From NCBI RefSeq assembly GCF_035552695.1, contig NZ_DASZKT010000009.1:1-64000 (forward strand): a stretch of DNA of 64,000 nucleotides, given 5' to 3'. This document shows positions 63,825 to 64,000 of this stretch, piece after piece (position 1 is the stretch's first letter; each line of letters begins with the position of its first letter). The translations under genes were made by a program, and so were the position numbers. Origin of the DNA: Actinospica sp035552695 (lineage in GTDB: Bacteria > Actinomycetota > Actinomycetes > Streptomycetales > Catenulisporaceae). The notes under the pieces are model-generated. The model saw nothing but the letters and a program-made list of their open reading frames with translations, did not search any database and had not been told where the DNA came from.

Positions 63825-64000
63825 TTAGCGACCGCCGTCGAACTTCCCCGCACGCGCCGCCGCCAGGAACTCGGACCACGCGGTGGCGCCGAATGCCAGG
63901 GACGGACCTGCCGGGTTCTTGCCGTCCCGCACGGCGCGCCCACCATCAGGCAGCGCCGCCACCTCGACACACGTCGCATTATTGGGACAAAGGCTTGATT
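63825..64000 (-). CDS. DUF397 domain protein (partial, 5' end outside window)
   Basis: The C-terminal 57 residues are visible (SSLCPNNATCVEVAALPDGG; GATAWSEFLAAARAGKFDGGR). They match the DUF397 gene downstream at the CPN-A-CVE-AALP-GG, DGKN and W-FLAAA-AG-FD positions, so the two are tandem paralogues. The start and the usual XRE partner lie beyond the right edge. A strong hairpin follows its stop. Confidence 0.85.
   Translation of the reverse strand, partial: SSLCPNNATCVEVAALPDGGRAVRDGKNPAGPSLAFGATAWSEFLAAARAGKFDGGR

Noticed and set aside
1..64000. Prophage, insertion sequence or integrative element
   Set aside because: No transposase, integrase, terminase, tail or replication gene was found, no terminal repeats are seen, and no tRNA attachment site is present.

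Overview
The window is chromosomal DNA from a high-GC Gram-positive actinomycete. The evidence is the very high GC content, the codon bias, the actinobacterial cytochrome bcc-aa3 genes, the frequent GTG starts, the many leaderless promoters, an IdeR/DmdR-type iron box and DUF397 genes. From memory, the gene order resembles one continuous stretch of the Streptomyces core chromosome (cta/qcr, trpD, pimB-like, acyl-CoA ligase, glkA, PFK, anthranilate synthase, DAHP synthase, bfr, PASTA kinase, thiOSG, thiE). The extra genes and a PPi-type PFK signature suggest a related genus rather than Streptomyces itself. No tRNA, rRNA, CRISPR array, insertion sequence or prophage was seen.

Layout. 1-9.4 kb: terminal oxidase and bcc complex (ctaD end, ctaF, ctaE, qcrC, qcrA, qcrB), interrupted by an L,D-transpeptidase, a DUF4259 gene, trpD and a lone response regulator. 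9.5-16.3 kb: a lone Lrp/AsnC effector domain, a coiled-coil NYN protein, an NlpC/P60 hydrolase, a divergent regulator and lipase-like pair, a VOC protein and an ECF41 sigma factor with a matching promoter in front of it. 16.3-20.7 kb: GT87 and PimB-like glycosyltransferases, an unrecognised two-repeat protein and an RNA methylase. 20.7-25.6 kb: a LacI-controlled carbohydrate operon (Gfo/Idh, DUF993, isomerase, ThuA) with a perfect operator. 25.6-35.9 kb: hydrolases, acyl-CoA ligase, SRPBCC protein, ArsA-like ATPase, DUF5304, glucokinase, PlsC, RibA and a phosphofructokinase. 35.9-48.0 kb: fused anthranilate synthase preceded by a Trp-Trp-Trp leader and attenuator, an MFS/TetR pair, a secreted phosphoesterase-like protein, an iron-box-controlled membrane protein, DUF402, NUDIX, aldo/keto reductase, DAHP synthase and threonine aldolase. 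48.1-53.6 kb: a histone-tail/HNH protein, a second MFS/TetR pair around a six-site operator array, bacterioferritin with its ferredoxin, and a molybdenum-cofactor enzyme. 53.6-64 kb: DUF4230, a PASTA kinase, thiamine genes under a TPP riboswitch, an Rv2175c-like protein with thiE, a third MFS/TetR module and two tandem DUF397 genes.

How the genes work together. The respiratory genes make the bcc-aa3 supercomplex. DAHP synthase, the attenuated anthranilate synthase and trpD are scattered parts of the tryptophan route. thiO-thiS-thiG and thiE supply the thiazole and coupling steps of thiamine synthesis. bfr and bfd store and release iron, and bfd has an iron box. Three EmrB/QacA-type exporters each have their own TetR gene and their own operator type. 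The most unusual items are the H1-like-tail/HNH protein with a possible structured leader, the iron-box membrane protein, the periodic operator array, the duplicated qcrA-qcrB junction and the ECF41 gene without its usual partner.
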